DNA of 64,000 nucleotides from a virus. How positions within the stretch are numbered: position 1 is the first letter of the stretch; every line of letters begins with the position of its first letter. The notes under the pieces were generated by a model, which was not told where the DNA came from, searched no databases, and worked only from the letters and a program-made list of their open reading frames with translations. The stretch spans positions 1 to 64,000 of IMG/VR virus record IMGVR_UViG_3300048587_001155; one strand, 5' to 3'. Below, piece after piece: positions 33,901 to 41,266 of the stretch. A program made the translations under genes and the position numbers.

Positions 33901-34491
33901 TTTCAGCACTCCTTGTTTGGCGGCTTGTTGTCCCGCTTCCGTCAGTGCTCGAGCTGGCCCGGTGACCCACGTAAGGGGATCGGTAAGGATTTCCGTACCG
34001 AGTCCCGCGACGTCCCAAAAGGCATCTGTGGGGTTCTTGAATGGATGAAAGCCTTCGACGTTTCGTGTCGCCAGCCCATAACTCTGAAGTAGATCTCTTC
34101 CGCTTGTGCGTTCCCTGGGATCGGTGATTCCTAGCGTGTCGGAGAACGGGATGAGATTGAGGAGTTGATCCGGACGGCCGGTGAGAAGCCCACGAACAGC
34201 GGCGCCCGGCTTGTCGAGCGTTTCGGCCACGTACTGCAGTCCGCCGACGGCAGCACGCCCCACCTGGCCGAGGAGTGAGTCAGCTACCTCTGGTTGGAAC
34301 TTGGGGAACTGCGGACCACTCGGGATGAGTTGGCCTTGAGCGTCGTACCTGGGCCGTTGGCGGCGCAACCGATACGCCTGATCGGAATAGGCCAGGGGAT
34401 TATCGACGAGATCAGGAGCGACAGAGTAGGGGTCGAGATAGTTGAAGTCGTCCACCGGCGGTACCTCGAGAATGCACTTGATTTCGTGCAT
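30961..34491 (-). CDS. Very large phage protein, probable internal virion/ejection protein (1176 aa)
   Basis: This is the largest protein in the window. It is mostly helical and amphipathic, with segments such as GLGTEILTDPLTWVTGPARAL, VPWPSFHSRNLMSGMFYN, and MIPFFSFMKNNLQLVASEL that could contact membranes. There is no catalytic motif I can name. Its size, end position in the late operon and the absence of a tape measure suggest an internal core/ejection protein of a short-tailed phage, with an internal low-complexity linker (PQPLPVPTPDMTQAAPITG). A long-tail tape measure is less likely because no other long-tail genes are seen. Confidence 0.65.
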   Translation of the reverse strand: MHEIKCILEVPPVDDFNYLDPYSVAPDLVDNPLAYSDQAYRLRRQRPRYDAQGQLIPSGPQFPKFQPEVADSLLGQVGRAAVGGLQYVAETLDKPGAAVRGLLTGRPDQLLNLIPFSDTLGITDPRERTSGRDLLQSYGLATRNVEGFHPFKNPTDAFWDVAGLGTEILTDPLTWVTGPARALTEAGQQAAKQGVLKAPGYLDALGNIAGRDTATLAREAGVTGRLAPTTASRIAAGQGGLAAITNPFTGNNLVFGTGPMSQGFAEKVLQPVANTITHNPITNSVRRTLSAGAGNASTELGQRIGQEISQPAMNRAEFQTAKIADPVLSTVEAEKLVGPHVERAMDLFATDALKQQELDALTRVASGMSSLDAEIGQNPKLAILFPTDQTGKRLIPNDVGAEIPKMIRAAEVGKTMNHAMNYYVPAFQQVGIDKNALADNFLAYLPRHVYDDPKEMNTIVTATMQPMSRLAQDFARVPFLKDIPLGREAINDMVRDVRISGPIRPGSIVDDADAIRTILNDYLGFPDEALARGTTWRDGKSNYDHALELFNWLRGLPADYADTGKDLFNAHPAVDFFLGVRSAERKMAQADNLLELVSRVAKPVQTSLDDVSVADIMPGLGPLGFDTSKGGLAASAIGAKINQQRGGNLGQVDLSGWFIPRQYADDIAGYIKAINSRDAHSGLLDAFDYWQNRFKGLTTVPWPSFHSRNLMSGMFYNMAARKLSQQSLSDAFSVMAGQPVTLRLPNGQILDTAKIRELAHGGGALRASNYVSELTQAPDIARPSVASTPQPLPVPTPDMTQAAPITGAAGQAPIQPGVVTSQVVPTSGTDLLFGRPARAFMETPESKLPANAGMVRSAIDSAERNVVGRALNAGGSIGQNVEDFNRLSHFIEALRQGYSPEEAALSVKRWQFDYRPEAYTWAERNVMKRMIPFFSFMKNNLQLVASELLENPGGFLGKSIRAANQPNTGEQQSFTPGYIREKTNIPLGSESNGARKYITSLGLPFEEPFERFQFGPTVGEGLRRTAESWLGTIRPEVKGLLEQLANRSFFFGRPLDKMYSMTGYQPFDQILMNTPVSRFVTAYRQAVDPRKTATDHLLNFGTGIHISDVPMDVARRDAEDALRTVLNQSPRIRSFENFYPNQAAGPLTPEEQILMRLYYTQAARKREAKQKAEARK

Positions 34492-34541
34492 TGGAACCGC
34501 CGGCCATCAGAAAGGACAAGGGGAGGCTCAGTCCGAAGGTG

Positions 34542-34841
34542 TTACCTTTGACAGACGGGCAGTGAATCCAGATTGTTGTCCCACTTATTATCGCTGGCGG
34601 ACCGAAGAGTCGGCTTGCCGCATTTATTGCACTGGTACTTATAGACGTTCGCTCGCTTACCTGATGAAGGGCTGATCGTGTAGAACTTATTCCCTAAATC
34701 CATCGACACATAGACCTCACTGACCGTCCACAATCGCGAATAGCCTTGCTGATCTCCAGTCCCGACATTTACGATGTGCGCGCTTTCGAGAGGGTTACAA
34801 GTCGGCGACTGCAAGGTGCAGACGATTCGATACTCTGCCAT
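34542..34841 (-). CDS. DUF3892-like small protein
   Basis: The order YRIVCTLQSP, AHIVNVGTGD, VSEVYVSMDLGNKFYTISPSSGKRANV and TLRSASDNKWDNNLDSLPVC follows the DUF3892 pattern found in many bacteria and phages; the function is unknown. Two Cys pairs (YQCNKCGK) may bind zinc. AAGGGATG precedes the start. It is read away from the divergent small gene at 34878. Confidence 0.7.
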   Translation of the reverse strand: MAEYRIVCTLQSPTCNPLESAHIVNVGTGDQQGYSRLWTVSEVYVSMDLGNKFYTISPSSGKRANVYKYQCNKCGKPTLRSASDNKWDNNLDSLPVCQR

Positions 34842-34877
34842 GGCGATGGCATCCCTTCATTTTTAGGAGGTTTCATA

Positions 34878-35087
34878 ATGGCTGAAGTCGATGAGCTACG
34901 TGAGGAGAATCGGAAACAGATGTTCGAGGCGAGAGAGATTCTGCAAGGACTTCAGAAACAAATCGATGAAGCGATCTGCATAATCGGAACCTTCCTCAAC
35001 AACAACCCAACAACGAAGAGACTGGGCCCATCGCCATCATTCTTTACGCCCCCGGTGGGCTATGAAGAACCTGCTCAGTCGTCGTGA
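34878..35087 (+). CDS. Small coiled-coil protein on the opposite strand, 69 aa
   Basis: ATG 34878 has an excellent ribosome site (TTAGGAGGTTTC). The product MAEVDELREENRKQMFEARE ... is a short coiled coil with a Pro-rich tail. It is the only plus-strand gene inside the 33-kb minus-strand late region and overlaps the 3' end of the next minus gene by 13 bases. Its function is unknown; separate timing of expression is likely. Confidence 0.6.
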   Translation: MAEVDELREENRKQMFEAREILQGLQKQIDEAICIIGTFLNNNPTTKRLGPSPSFFTPPVGYEEPAQSS

Positions 35088-35401
35088 CGGTGCCGGTCGT
35101 ACAGCAAAGGCCGCTGATAATAATCCCACTCGCGCTGTTGGTTCGCGTCATAAAGCTCAGCACCGATGTACTGAAGTTGGCGTTCCACGGCGCGATGATG
35201 GCGTTCCAGTTCTACTTGGGCATCGCTCTTTTCTGATGACAGGAAGGGAAGCCGTCTTGACCAACGAAAGGGCATGGGCGAATTGACCAGCCAATAGATG
35301 CCGATTCCGGCGACAATCACGACCACGTAAAAGGCAACGTAACGAAAGAAGCTTTTGAATGCTTCGGTGCCCTTATGATCCTCATCACTATTTTGAGACA
35401 T
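35075..35401 (-). CDS. Single-pass membrane protein with cytoplasmic coiled coil, 108 aa
   Basis: ATG 35401 follows GGAGGG. After a charged N-terminus the segment FFRYVAFYVVVIVAGIGIYWLV is a clear transmembrane helix, then a basic, Glu-rich tail (AQVELERHHRAVERQLQYIG). One-helix phage membrane proteins may be spanins, holin helpers or virion proteins; position among virion genes leaves this open. Confidence 0.6.
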   Translation of the reverse strand: MSQNSDEDHKGTEAFKSFFRYVAFYVVVIVAGIGIYWLVNSPMPFRWSRRLPFLSSEKSDAQVELERHHRAVERQLQYIGAELYDANQQREWDYYQRPLLYDRHRHDD

Positions 35402-35461
35402 ATGCCCTCCTAAGTGAGGAGAGCACAAGTCCGCTACTGAGTCAAGCTAGGAGGCTTGCGA

Positions 35462-36790
35462 TCACCAGCCGCCCATCAGAATGCTATCGGCGATTCCCTT
35501 CATGGCTTCGTCGCGGCGTTGCTGATGCATCTGCTGATTTTGATCATAGCCCTTTTGATACCTGCTACGGAGAGTGTCAGAGTCAATCACACCCGATCTG
35601 AGTGAATCGAGCCATCCTCGCAGGCCCGCCTGTGCAGATGGAGTCCACAAGATTCCTTCTGGTACCTGAACCGGATTCCCCGACTTCTCACGAGCTCGAA
35701 TGAATTGCGACAGGATTGCAAGATCAGACTCGTTTAATTTCCCATCGATCCACTTCTGGTACGCGGAATAGAGATCGTTCGTATCGAACTCTTCGGGTTG
35801 CCGCTTATCAAGCAGCTCTACCATCGTCGGACGCTGTGAGAGATTCGCCGCCATTATTTTGGCAGCACCGCGTTTGCTCGCCTCCGAAAGCGTGGGGTCG
35901 TCTTCTGGTAATGGCGGCGCCGTTCCTCGACCTCCGCCGCCGAACTGTTGAATGATTCGCGCTGCCCCCTCCATCGCCATCTCTGGAGGTACGCCACGAT
36001 TGATCATTGTCATCGCCATCATTTGGGGTGACTGAGCGAATCGGAATTGATTAGCATCCGTGACCGCCTGCTGCATCTGAATCGGCCGATCGCCCGCTCC
36101 CTCGAGCGCTTGCCGTACCACTTGTGGATTGGCCTGCGTTCTCGGAACCGCTCGATAGAACGCGGCGCTCGTTCCGTCATTCGCTCCACCGAATCCGCTG
36201 AACTGATGGGGAGTCAGTCCGTGCAACCGTGCTTGCCGCTGTTGAAGCGTCTGACTCCGAATCTGATCCATCATCGCACCGCGCACGAAACGCTCTTCAT
36301 CGCTCATCCCGTCCCATCGCTGGAACTCTGGATCCGCCATCAAGTCGCCCGGCGCACGGAACGCGAAATGACGCGCATTCGTTCCGGGCATCTGGCTCAT
36401 GACGTCTTGAACGTGCTGAAGATCCTTCCAATCCGCCGGAGACATATTGGTGAGATCGGTAGGGGACTCCTGCCCGGGAACCGACTGTTTATCTGCGACA
36501 GCGACGACGACAGGTTCCTCTCGATCCGTCGAATGAACCGGAGGAGATGACTTACCCCCGAGCATGTCATTGAGTGCCGCCACAGACTCGCCGGGGTTGA
36601 ACTGTTTGGACGAACCCTCACGAGGAGGAATCACGTACGGCTCACCGTTCGCCGTACCTCGAGGTAAATTCCCCGCTCGTGGTATCTCGGGACTGAGTCC
36701 GGGAATGAAGTACGGTTCTCCGTTGGCGGTTCCTCTCGGAAGCCCGCCACGTGTTCGTTCGTCCTTCTTGCGATCGACAGAGACGCCCAT
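35462..36790 (-). CDS. Phage structural-type protein, Gln/Met-rich, with LPRGTANGEPY repeat
   Basis: ATG 36790 is chosen for AGAGGG upstream. The N-terminal region carries LPRGTANGEPYFIPG and then LPRGTANGEPYVIP, a tandem repeated 13-residue unit. The rest is helical with many Gln, Met and Arg (RSQTLQQRQARLHGLTPHQF; GYDQNQQMHQQRRDEAMKG), like internal virion or scaffold proteins. It lies between a one-helix membrane protein and the glycine-rich protein. Function is unknown. Confidence 0.6.
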   Translation of the reverse strand: MGVSVDRKKDERTRGGLPRGTANGEPYFIPGLSPEIPRAGNLPRGTANGEPYVIPPREGSSKQFNPGESVAALNDMLGGKSSPPVHSTDREEPVVVAVADKQSVPGQESPTDLTNMSPADWKDLQHVQDVMSQMPGTNARHFAFRAPGDLMADPEFQRWDGMSDEERFVRGAMMDQIRSQTLQQRQARLHGLTPHQFSGFGGANDGTSAAFYRAVPRTQANPQVVRQALEGAGDRPIQMQQAVTDANQFRFAQSPQMMAMTMINRGVPPEMAMEGAARIIQQFGGGGRGTAPPLPEDDPTLSEASKRGAAKIMAANLSQRPTMVELLDKRQPEEFDTNDLYSAYQKWIDGKLNESDLAILSQFIRAREKSGNPVQVPEGILWTPSAQAGLRGWLDSLRSGVIDSDTLRSRYQKGYDQNQQMHQQRRDEAMKGIADSILMGGW

Positions 36791-36833
36791 CGTTACACCC
36801 TCTGACTCAACCACTCGTTCCGAAGATCACTGA

Positions 36834-37547
36834 TTAAACGCGAATTCCGGAGGCACCCGTCTGGCCCGCATTCGCGTTACTGGATCCCATCATCGCCGGA
36901 TTCTGCCGATTCTGATTGAACACCTGCTGCAAGAAGCCGAGGTAATTCGAGTCGAGTCCCGTGGGATTCTGCCCGCTCTGCGCTGACGGCACGAACGAGT
37001 AGAGACTCTTCTGAGATGGTCCCTCGATCGTCGGTGCCTGAATCGACTGGCCGGTCGGCGTTCTTCCCGCGGAGACGTTTGCCGCTTGACGTGATGCGTC
37101 GTGAAGTCCGCTCATCGCGCCGATCGGTCGACCGGCCCCATTCGCCGCAACGTCGTTCAAGGAACGATTAGTGTCCTGTTGCATGGGAGGCTGAACTCCC
37201 GGTCGAGCGAATCCTCCTCCTTGTGCCTGAGGCGCCGCTGCTGCTCGAGACGAGCTGACCAAGTCGTTAAGCTGCGATTGCAGTCCCTGCAGATAGGAAT
37301 AGGTCGGCGAATTCGGAGCGGGATTCTGCGACTGAAGCCGTCCGATCTCTGACGTGAGCTGATTGATCTGTTGAGCAGGTGTCGCGGCCGGAGCTCCCGT
37401 CCCCTGCGCCGCCGCTGGATTAGGTGCGACTCCGGCAGCGCTCGGAAATCCTCCTCCACCATAGCCACCCCCACCATAACCGCCCCCGCCATATCCTCCT
37501 CCACCGTAACCGCCGCCACCCACTCCACCGCCGCCGTATGCTGGCAT
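36834..37547 (-). CDS. Glycine/tyrosine-repeat phage protein, 237 aa
   Basis: The N-terminus is a run of GGGGY-type units (GGGYGGGGYGGGGYGGGG), followed by helix-prone, Gln/Ala-rich sequence (QINQLTSEIGRLQSQNP, YSYLQGLQSQLNDLVSSSRAA). AAAGGAG precedes the start. Such extreme glycine repeats suggest flexible or self-associating material in the virion. Its DNA repeat unit (about 15 bases) is slippage-prone. Confidence 0.6.
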   Translation of the reverse strand: MPAYGGGGVGGGGYGGGGYGGGGYGGGGYGGGGFPSAAGVAPNPAAAQGTGAPAATPAQQINQLTSEIGRLQSQNPAPNSPTYSYLQGLQSQLNDLVSSSRAAAAPQAQGGGFARPGVQPPMQQDTNRSLNDVAANGAGRPIGAMSGLHDASRQAANVSAGRTPTGQSIQAPTIEGPSQKSLYSFVPSAQSGQNPTGLDSNYLGFLQQVFNQNRQNPAMMGSSNANAGQTGASGIRV

Positions 37548-37558
37548 GATTCGCTCCT

Positions 37559-39880
37559 TTAATCTCCCAAGGGATCATTTCGTTCCATGATGTAACCTCT
37601 AATCGCTCCATTGTGGTCGCGCCAGGCACTTTTAACCTCGCTGCCCGGACCGCGTATCTGGCCTCGTGCATCAGTAAGGGCGACTTTTCGGCCAATGTTG
37701 TGACCAGCTCCTTTCATAGCACGCTCGTAGGCTTTGAGGGCATTCATGAAATTCGCTTGCGCCGTCGAGTTGATGGGCATGGTAGCAGGCAATGGGGGGC
37801 CGCCTTCTCCGCTTCCGGCTGTGTCTTGCTGCCAGCGAGCGGCTTTCAAGAAGCCTTCACTTGTCGTAGATTTACTTCCATAGTCGTTGTAAACCGTGCC
37901 ATTGTCAAAAGCATACATTGGGTGAGAGCCGTATTGCACGCCTCGGCCTTTTTGCCTAGTTCCGACACCGAGGAAGTTATTAACCTTCTGTGCTGAATTA
38001 GCCTTTTCAATGCCCGCTTTAACAAGATCCGCCTCGATACGAGGATCGATTTCGGGATTCGCTCTTTGCCCGCCTAGCCATCTACGGACGGTTTCCAAGA
38101 CGTTGGTGGTATCCCAATTACCAGGAGCAAGCCCGCCCATGTAGTGATCAAAAAGTGTTCGCAGAAACTTTCCAGAGGTCGCGCCGATGCTGACTCCCTT
38201 CGGGAATCCGCCTCGCGAAGTCAACGAGGAACTACCTGGGTCGCCATATAAGCCAGACGATCCGTAAGGGTCGTACGGCGAGACAAGGGTGTCTCGACCA
38301 TCCGCGTATCGTGCGATCCCTGCTAGCGTCTCTCCAAACTCCTTGCCGAATCGTCCTCCATCAGGATCTTCCGAGGGGATGGCAATGACGTCCTGATTGC
38401 TCGATTGATCTCTGCCGTCTAATCCCCTCTGAGCATTCACCCCTTGCTCGGCTTGCTTCAACAACTGACGAAGGGGATGATCGGACCCATTCGCGCCACC
38501 GCCAGGCTTGACTTTCCCTAGCTCATTGAAGTCGACCGGGCCTCTCCCCCCGAGTGCGTCGAAGTCTCCGTTCATCGGGACGCCCCACGGAGGATTCTTG
38601 GGAATGTCGTAAGACTCCCAAATGCTCGCTTCTCTTTCCTTGGCCCATTGCTGGTACTGCTGCCGGGCAAACTCCGGGTTATCCAGTTTGGCGAGTTCTT
38701 CTTTGAGCATTTGAGGAACGCCAGGAGCACGCCCGTCAAGATCGCCGAATCCTCCTCCCTTCTGTTGCTGCTGAACACGCATCTTGACCGCATCTTGGGC
38801 CATCTGCCTTTTCACTTCGGCATTGATGGCATTCGGAATATCCGGCTTCCCTTGTGGTTCAGCCGCCCAATTCCGTTGATGGATATTCATCTCATCGGCT
38901 TGGCCTGCCCTGCTTTGCTCTCGAAGTTCCGACGCGATATTGCGCGACGGTAGACCCTCGTTTCTAAGATTGCGAGACTGACCGAGTTGGAGTGTTGGTG
39001 TTGTGACGGGATTCAGAAACTTCTGCGCGTCAAAATGGCCGGTTTTGGGATCAATCGAGTCAACCCATAGCTCTTGAGAATACGGGGATTGATAGTTCAG
39101 GTTGCCCGTCTTATTTGGAGGCACGTCAGAGTAAGTCGGCTTTTCTTGAGTCTGTGTTCCAGTGAATCCTCGATTCCGCGCAGTCATATCGCGGTTCATC
39201 ACCGGGTACTTATTGCCACGCTGGGCAAAGGCTTCATCAAACGCATCTTGAGATCGATACGTGTTCTCGACCTGCTGCGCCCATCTCGGCTGACCGGACA
39301 ATGCTCGCTCGAGTTGATTGCTGGCCGATGCATTAGCGAGAGCCTCGGCGCGACTCAAGTACGGACTCACGTTCGACATGATACGTGCGCTGAGATCTTG
39401 CTGTGTCTGTCCCTTGAGTCCGAGGGGCATCATGGCGTTCGCGGCAGCACTACCCGCACCTTTACCGCCAATGGCCATCGCGTTCTGTGTGATGTTCATT
39501 CCATTGGTAGAGAATCCACCGGGGACGATATTGGTTCTGCCGGTATTCGCCACCTGATTCAAGAAGGCTTGCGATTGGTTCTGTTGATTCTCGAAGTTGT
39601 CACGATTTGACCAAGGATCTTGTCCTAACGCGCGAGCCAGCCCTCGGGCGAGATCAGTGTAACCGCGGCCGAATACGGCCTTTTGAACATCTTCAACACC
39701 GGCGGCTGCGATCGGTCCAGAAAAGTTACCGACGTTCACCGATCCTTGGCCGGTCGCTTGTGACGCTTTATTTTTTGCCGCCTGCCCCATCTTTGACGCA
39801 GCGCCTGCGGACGCGCCAGCCATGCCTATACCAGACTGGCTTGTCGCAAAACGGTCGTCATTCGGATTGCCACCCATCAT
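37559..39880 (-). CDS. Large phage structural/internal protein, 773 aa
   Basis: The product is Gly/Asn/Gln-rich with helices and no recognisable enzyme motif (SKMGQAAKNKASQATGQGSV; QMAQDAVKMRVQQQQKGGGF). The C-terminal part is better folded (HPMYAFDNGTVYNDYGS; AQANFMNALKAYERAMKGAG). It sits in the run of tail/internal genes. A start at ATG 39877 is possible. Structural role is inference from position and composition. Confidence 0.6.
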   Translation of the reverse strand: MMGGNPNDDRFATSQSGIGMAGASAGAASKMGQAAKNKASQATGQGSVNVGNFSGPIAAAGVEDVQKAVFGRGYTDLARGLARALGQDPWSNRDNFENQQNQSQAFLNQVANTGRTNIVPGGFSTNGMNITQNAMAIGGKGAGSAAANAMMPLGLKGQTQQDLSARIMSNVSPYLSRAEALANASASNQLERALSGQPRWAQQVENTYRSQDAFDEAFAQRGNKYPVMNRDMTARNRGFTGTQTQEKPTYSDVPPNKTGNLNYQSPYSQELWVDSIDPKTGHFDAQKFLNPVTTPTLQLGQSRNLRNEGLPSRNIASELREQSRAGQADEMNIHQRNWAAEPQGKPDIPNAINAEVKRQMAQDAVKMRVQQQQKGGGFGDLDGRAPGVPQMLKEELAKLDNPEFARQQYQQWAKEREASIWESYDIPKNPPWGVPMNGDFDALGGRGPVDFNELGKVKPGGGANGSDHPLRQLLKQAEQGVNAQRGLDGRDQSSNQDVIAIPSEDPDGGRFGKEFGETLAGIARYADGRDTLVSPYDPYGSSGLYGDPGSSSLTSRGGFPKGVSIGATSGKFLRTLFDHYMGGLAPGNWDTTNVLETVRRWLGGQRANPEIDPRIEADLVKAGIEKANSAQKVNNFLGVGTRQKGRGVQYGSHPMYAFDNGTVYNDYGSKSTTSEGFLKAARWQQDTAGSGEGGPPLPATMPINSTAQANFMNALKAYERAMKGAGHNIGRKVALTDARGQIRGPGSEVKSAWRDHNGAIRGYIMERNDPLGD

Positions 39881-39893
39881 GGTGCGTTAGTCC

Positions 39894-40577
39894 TTAGCTG
39901 AAGATCTGGCCGAGCGCATTGCTGAGGAGCTGCGACCGTGCTGCTTGATTCTGCTGGAACATGTTCAGCATCGCGGCCTGTGAAGAGATGAGGGCATTGA
40001 GGTAATCATTCTGAAGCTTGCCGGAAGCGATTTCTCCTTGCTGCTGAAAGTTGGCATTCCCTTGAGCCGCTTCCCATCGCGCCTGACGTTCCGCGGCCGA
40101 ATCCCCCGCCATCCTTGCATTGTCGATCGCGATCTGAGCGCCGAAGGTGATCGGGCTCCCTTGACCATAACCCTGCTGAGCCATGCGCTCCTGATACTTC
40201 CGAGTGTTCGTGTCGGCCTGCTGCGCGGAAGAGGCTTTCAGGTTGTTCACCTGATCCTGAATTTGTTGATCCGACCAGATCGGTCCCGAGGTTACTTTCG
40301 GGACTTGGAATCGTTGCTGGATTTGATCGGGAGAGAGCCCCATCTGACGAAGCTTGGCGCCGTAATCTTGATCCGGAAGGATCGAGCTTGCCCACTGATT
40401 CATCAGCCCGGAATTGAAATAGCCGCTCCCATTGTGGACGCCGAAGGTTCGAGCAAGAGCCCCTTGATTGCCCCCCTTGAGCTTCGCGTTCTCGTTCTGC
40501 GTCGACAGAACGCGCATTTCCGCTTCTGTCTTCATTTGGTCGGGAGTAGTAAACTTCATGAACTCGCCGAACGCCAT
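39894..40577 (-). CDS. Helical internal-virion-type protein, 227 aa
   Basis: The product is almost wholly helical and Gln/Ala-rich (MKTEAEMRVLSTQNENAKLK; AAMLNMFQQNQAARSQLLSN). AGAGG precedes the start at 7 bases. The composition resembles small internal virion proteins of short-tailed phages. It follows the tail-fibre-like gene by 14 bases and precedes the large 773-residue protein by 13 bases. Confidence 0.55.
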   Translation of the reverse strand: MAFGEFMKFTTPDQMKTEAEMRVLSTQNENAKLKGGNQGALARTFGVHNGSGYFNSGLMNQWASSILPDQDYGAKLRQMGLSPDQIQQRFQVPKVTSGPIWSDQQIQDQVNNLKASSAQQADTNTRKYQERMAQQGYGQGSPITFGAQIAIDNARMAGDSAAERQARWEAAQGNANFQQQGEIASGKLQNDYLNALISSQAAMLNMFQQNQAARSQLLSNALGQIFS

Positions 40578-40591
40578 GAATCACCTCTCAA

Positions 40592-41254
40592 TTACGTGTC
40601 GACGTAACTACTGGCCGTCATCACTCCGGTGCAGGTGATATTCCCCGTTACCGTGATGTCACCAGTCATGGTTAACCCGCCGACGAGGGCGAGTGCCAGT
40701 CCACCCAACCCGTGAGCGATGCGAGCAGCCGTACCGCTGACGTTGTGAGCTACCTCGAACGAGTAGGTTCCGGCGGTTTGTTGGCTCATCAAATAGCCGT
40801 CGTAGCTGATGCAGGGACGTCCGGCCGTCTGTAGACAGAACCCGCTCGCTCCACCATGCAGAATTCGCATGGCGCTCGTGCTCAAACTGTGCTGCACGTC
40901 CACGGCATAACCGTTGTTCAGAGAGGCATTTTGGTTGCCGAGGAGGAGTCCGTGATAAAACGTCCCCTCTCGGCCGAACACTTTGAGGGCGAATCCCCCG
41001 GCCCCAGTGTGGGTAATGTCGAGCGCGTTCGCCGTCCCGGTAGCCGCGATGAAAAGGGTCGACGCGAAGGTATTCGGCTGGAGGAAGGTTTGCTCAGAAT
41101 CGAGACGGGCGAAGCTGGCACCGATCGTTTGTGTCCGGAAAAAGACGTCGAACAGACTGGCGATCTCCTTTGCCAGCATGTTGGCGCCGCCGGGATAGTC
41201 CCAGCTCTGACGGAGAAGCCGCTGTGTCTCCTGTTCCGGGACAAAGTCCGCCAC
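40592..41254 (-). CDS. Tail fibre/appendage-like protein, 220 aa
   Basis: The N-terminal 70 residues (FVPEQETQRLLRQSWDYPG, MLAKEIASLFDVFFRTQT) look like an attachment region. The remainder is a series of short hydrophobic strands with glycine turns (TNALDI-type units: IAATGTANALDITHTGAGGF; GGLALALVGGLTMTGDITVT), as in trimeric fibre shafts. It lies directly downstream of the nozzle-like protein. The role in host contact is inference. Confidence 0.55.
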   Translation of the reverse strand: MADFVPEQETQRLLRQSWDYPGGANMLAKEIASLFDVFFRTQTIGASFARLDSEQTFLQPNTFASTLFIAATGTANALDITHTGAGGFALKVFGREGTFYHGLLLGNQNASLNNGYAVDVQHSLSTSAMRILHGGASGFCLQTAGRPCISYDGYLMSQQTAGTYSFEVAHNVSGTAARIAHGLGGLALALVGGLTMTGDITVTGNITCTGVMTASSYVDT

Positions 41255-41266
41255 GTTTGATCTCGC

